25,646 nucleotides of DNA, taken from the NCBI GenBank assembly GCA_038237895.1, contig JBBRYE010000047.1, positions 1 to 25,646 of the forward strand, read 5' to 3'. Below the pieces are notes generated by a model, which saw only the letters and a list, made by a program, of their open reading frames with translations, was not told the DNA's origin and did not search any database. Made by a program: the position numbers and the translations under genes. Shown here piece by piece: positions 25,207-25,646 of this stretch (positions within the stretch are counted from its first letter, which is position 1; each line of letters begins with the position of its first letter). The stretch is from Pseudopedobacter sp038237895 (GTDB lineage: Bacteria > Bacteroidota > Bacteroidia > Sphingobacteriales > Sphingobacteriaceae).

Positions 25207-25583
25207 ATAGACAATTAAAAAAATCCTCAATATTTAATTAAGTTTAGTTAAATATTGAGGATAACTTATTTGTGAAAATACTTAGAATTACCTTTATTTA
25301 TGAAAAATTACCATCTTCCAATCGTTATTTCTAGTAAGTATCTAATCAACCACCACATGCCCATCTACACATTAAGCAGAGGATTTTACAAAATATAGAG
25401 GTAATTACTTGAAAGGATGGAAAACTATCAGTAGTGCTAGATTTCAAACCAACAGAAATTAGGCTTAATAAAACCAGGCACAAATACATAGGAAACCACT
25501 ATTATAGTAATTACAGATTAACTTTCTTCTATTCATTTTTCTATATAATTTAGTATTCAATATTTCAATAAACAAATATTATA
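25207..25583. other. AT-rich stretch without a recognisable gene
   Basis: 377 bp holding only frames of about 30 codons or fewer in the ones I followed, plus the hairpin at 25223-25262. I see no tRNA, repeat or insertion-sequence end. Confidence 0.5.
25223..25262 (-). terminator. 15-bp perfect hairpin, probable terminator
   Basis: The arms ATCCTCAATATTTAA (25223-25237) and TTAAATATTGAGGAT (25248-25262) pair perfectly around a 10-nt loop. In the minus direction the right-hand product is followed by a run of T (the A-tract at 25217-25223 on the plus strand). In the plus direction there is only a weak T-rich tail (ACTTATTTG). It lies 17 bp after the stop of the T9SS remnant and could serve both directions, but its better polarity is leftward. 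Confidence 0.6.
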
Positions 25584-25646
25584 ATGAGTAATTCTTATTT
25601 TTCACTAATCAAACTATCGGGTTTATATCTAACTTGTGGATTTGCG
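25584..25646 (+). CDS. Possible start of a plus-strand gene (runs off the right edge)
   Basis: ATG at 25584 opens a frame of 21 codons (MSNSYFSLIKLSGLYLTCGFA) that reaches the window end without a stop. The hydrophobic content suggests a signal or membrane segment. Too short to assign; the upstream DNA is AT-rich and has no clear ribosome binding site. Confidence 0.3.
   Translation, partial: MSNSYFSLIKLSGLYLTCGFA

Noticed and set aside
25300..25465. Short plus-strand frames (MKNYHLPIV... and RGNYLKGWK...) that might be a decayed gene or transposase
   Set aside because: Fragments of about 20-33 codons with stops between them and no family signature; no inverted repeats found at the ends.

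Overview
The window looks like part of a polysaccharide utilization locus (PUL) of a low-GC Bacteroidota, probably a Sphingobacteriaceae/Pedobacter-like or Flavobacteriaceae genome. The reasons are the AT-rich intergenic DNA, three C-terminal type IX secretion (T9SS) sorting domains, the near-universal signal peptides ending in a ...A/S-Q-type junction, and the combination of GH106, GH43, CBM6 and S1 sulfatases typical of PULs. No SusC/SusD pair, TonB-dependent transporter or PUL regulator lies inside the window, so the locus must continue to the left, to the right, or elsewhere.

Layout, all leftward (minus strand) unless noted. (1) 19900 down to beyond position 1: one continuous run of genes with gaps of 3-108 bp and no terminator that I can see. 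In transcription order it encodes a secreted beta-sandwich protein of unknown function, an S1 sulfatase, a GH106 rhamnosidase-like lipoprotein interrupted by an in-frame TAA, a GH43 enzyme, a cytoplasmic DUF3291 protein, a large unassigned glycosidase-like protein, a multidomain CBM6/T9SS protein, a second sulfatase, a carbohydrate-esterase-like alpha/beta hydrolase, an intact GH106 protein and the start of a third sulfatase. (2) 22135-20252: a single T9SS-exported beta-propeller-like protein ending in a strong hairpin terminator. (3) 24642-22349: two tightly coupled GH43 genes. (4) About 24796-25206, plus strand: the C-terminal remnant of a T9SS protein that has lost its front. (5) 25207-25646: mostly empty, with a 15-bp hairpin and a possible plus-strand gene start running off the window.

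Each of the three leftward units has, 72-97 bp before its first start codon, a near-identical 17-bp element (minus-strand consensus CATAACAGTRCAKGATR). A TTTG lies at almost the same distance downstream in two cases and a weaker TTTT in the third. This suggests that one regulator controls all three units, including the beta-propeller protein that has no obvious catalytic role.

Taken together, the enzymes suggest breakdown of a sulfated polysaccharide containing L-rhamnose and arabinose/xylose (ulvan- or rhamnan-like, or a substituted pectin side chain). Sulfatases and an esterase would strip substituents, GH106 and GH43 enzymes would cut side chains, and the unassigned proteins may carry the missing backbone-cleaving activity. 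The substrate is an inference. The most notable anomalies are the in-frame stop in GH106, the shared operator, three large secreted proteins with unassigned folds, and the truncated T9SS remnant at the right edge of the locus.
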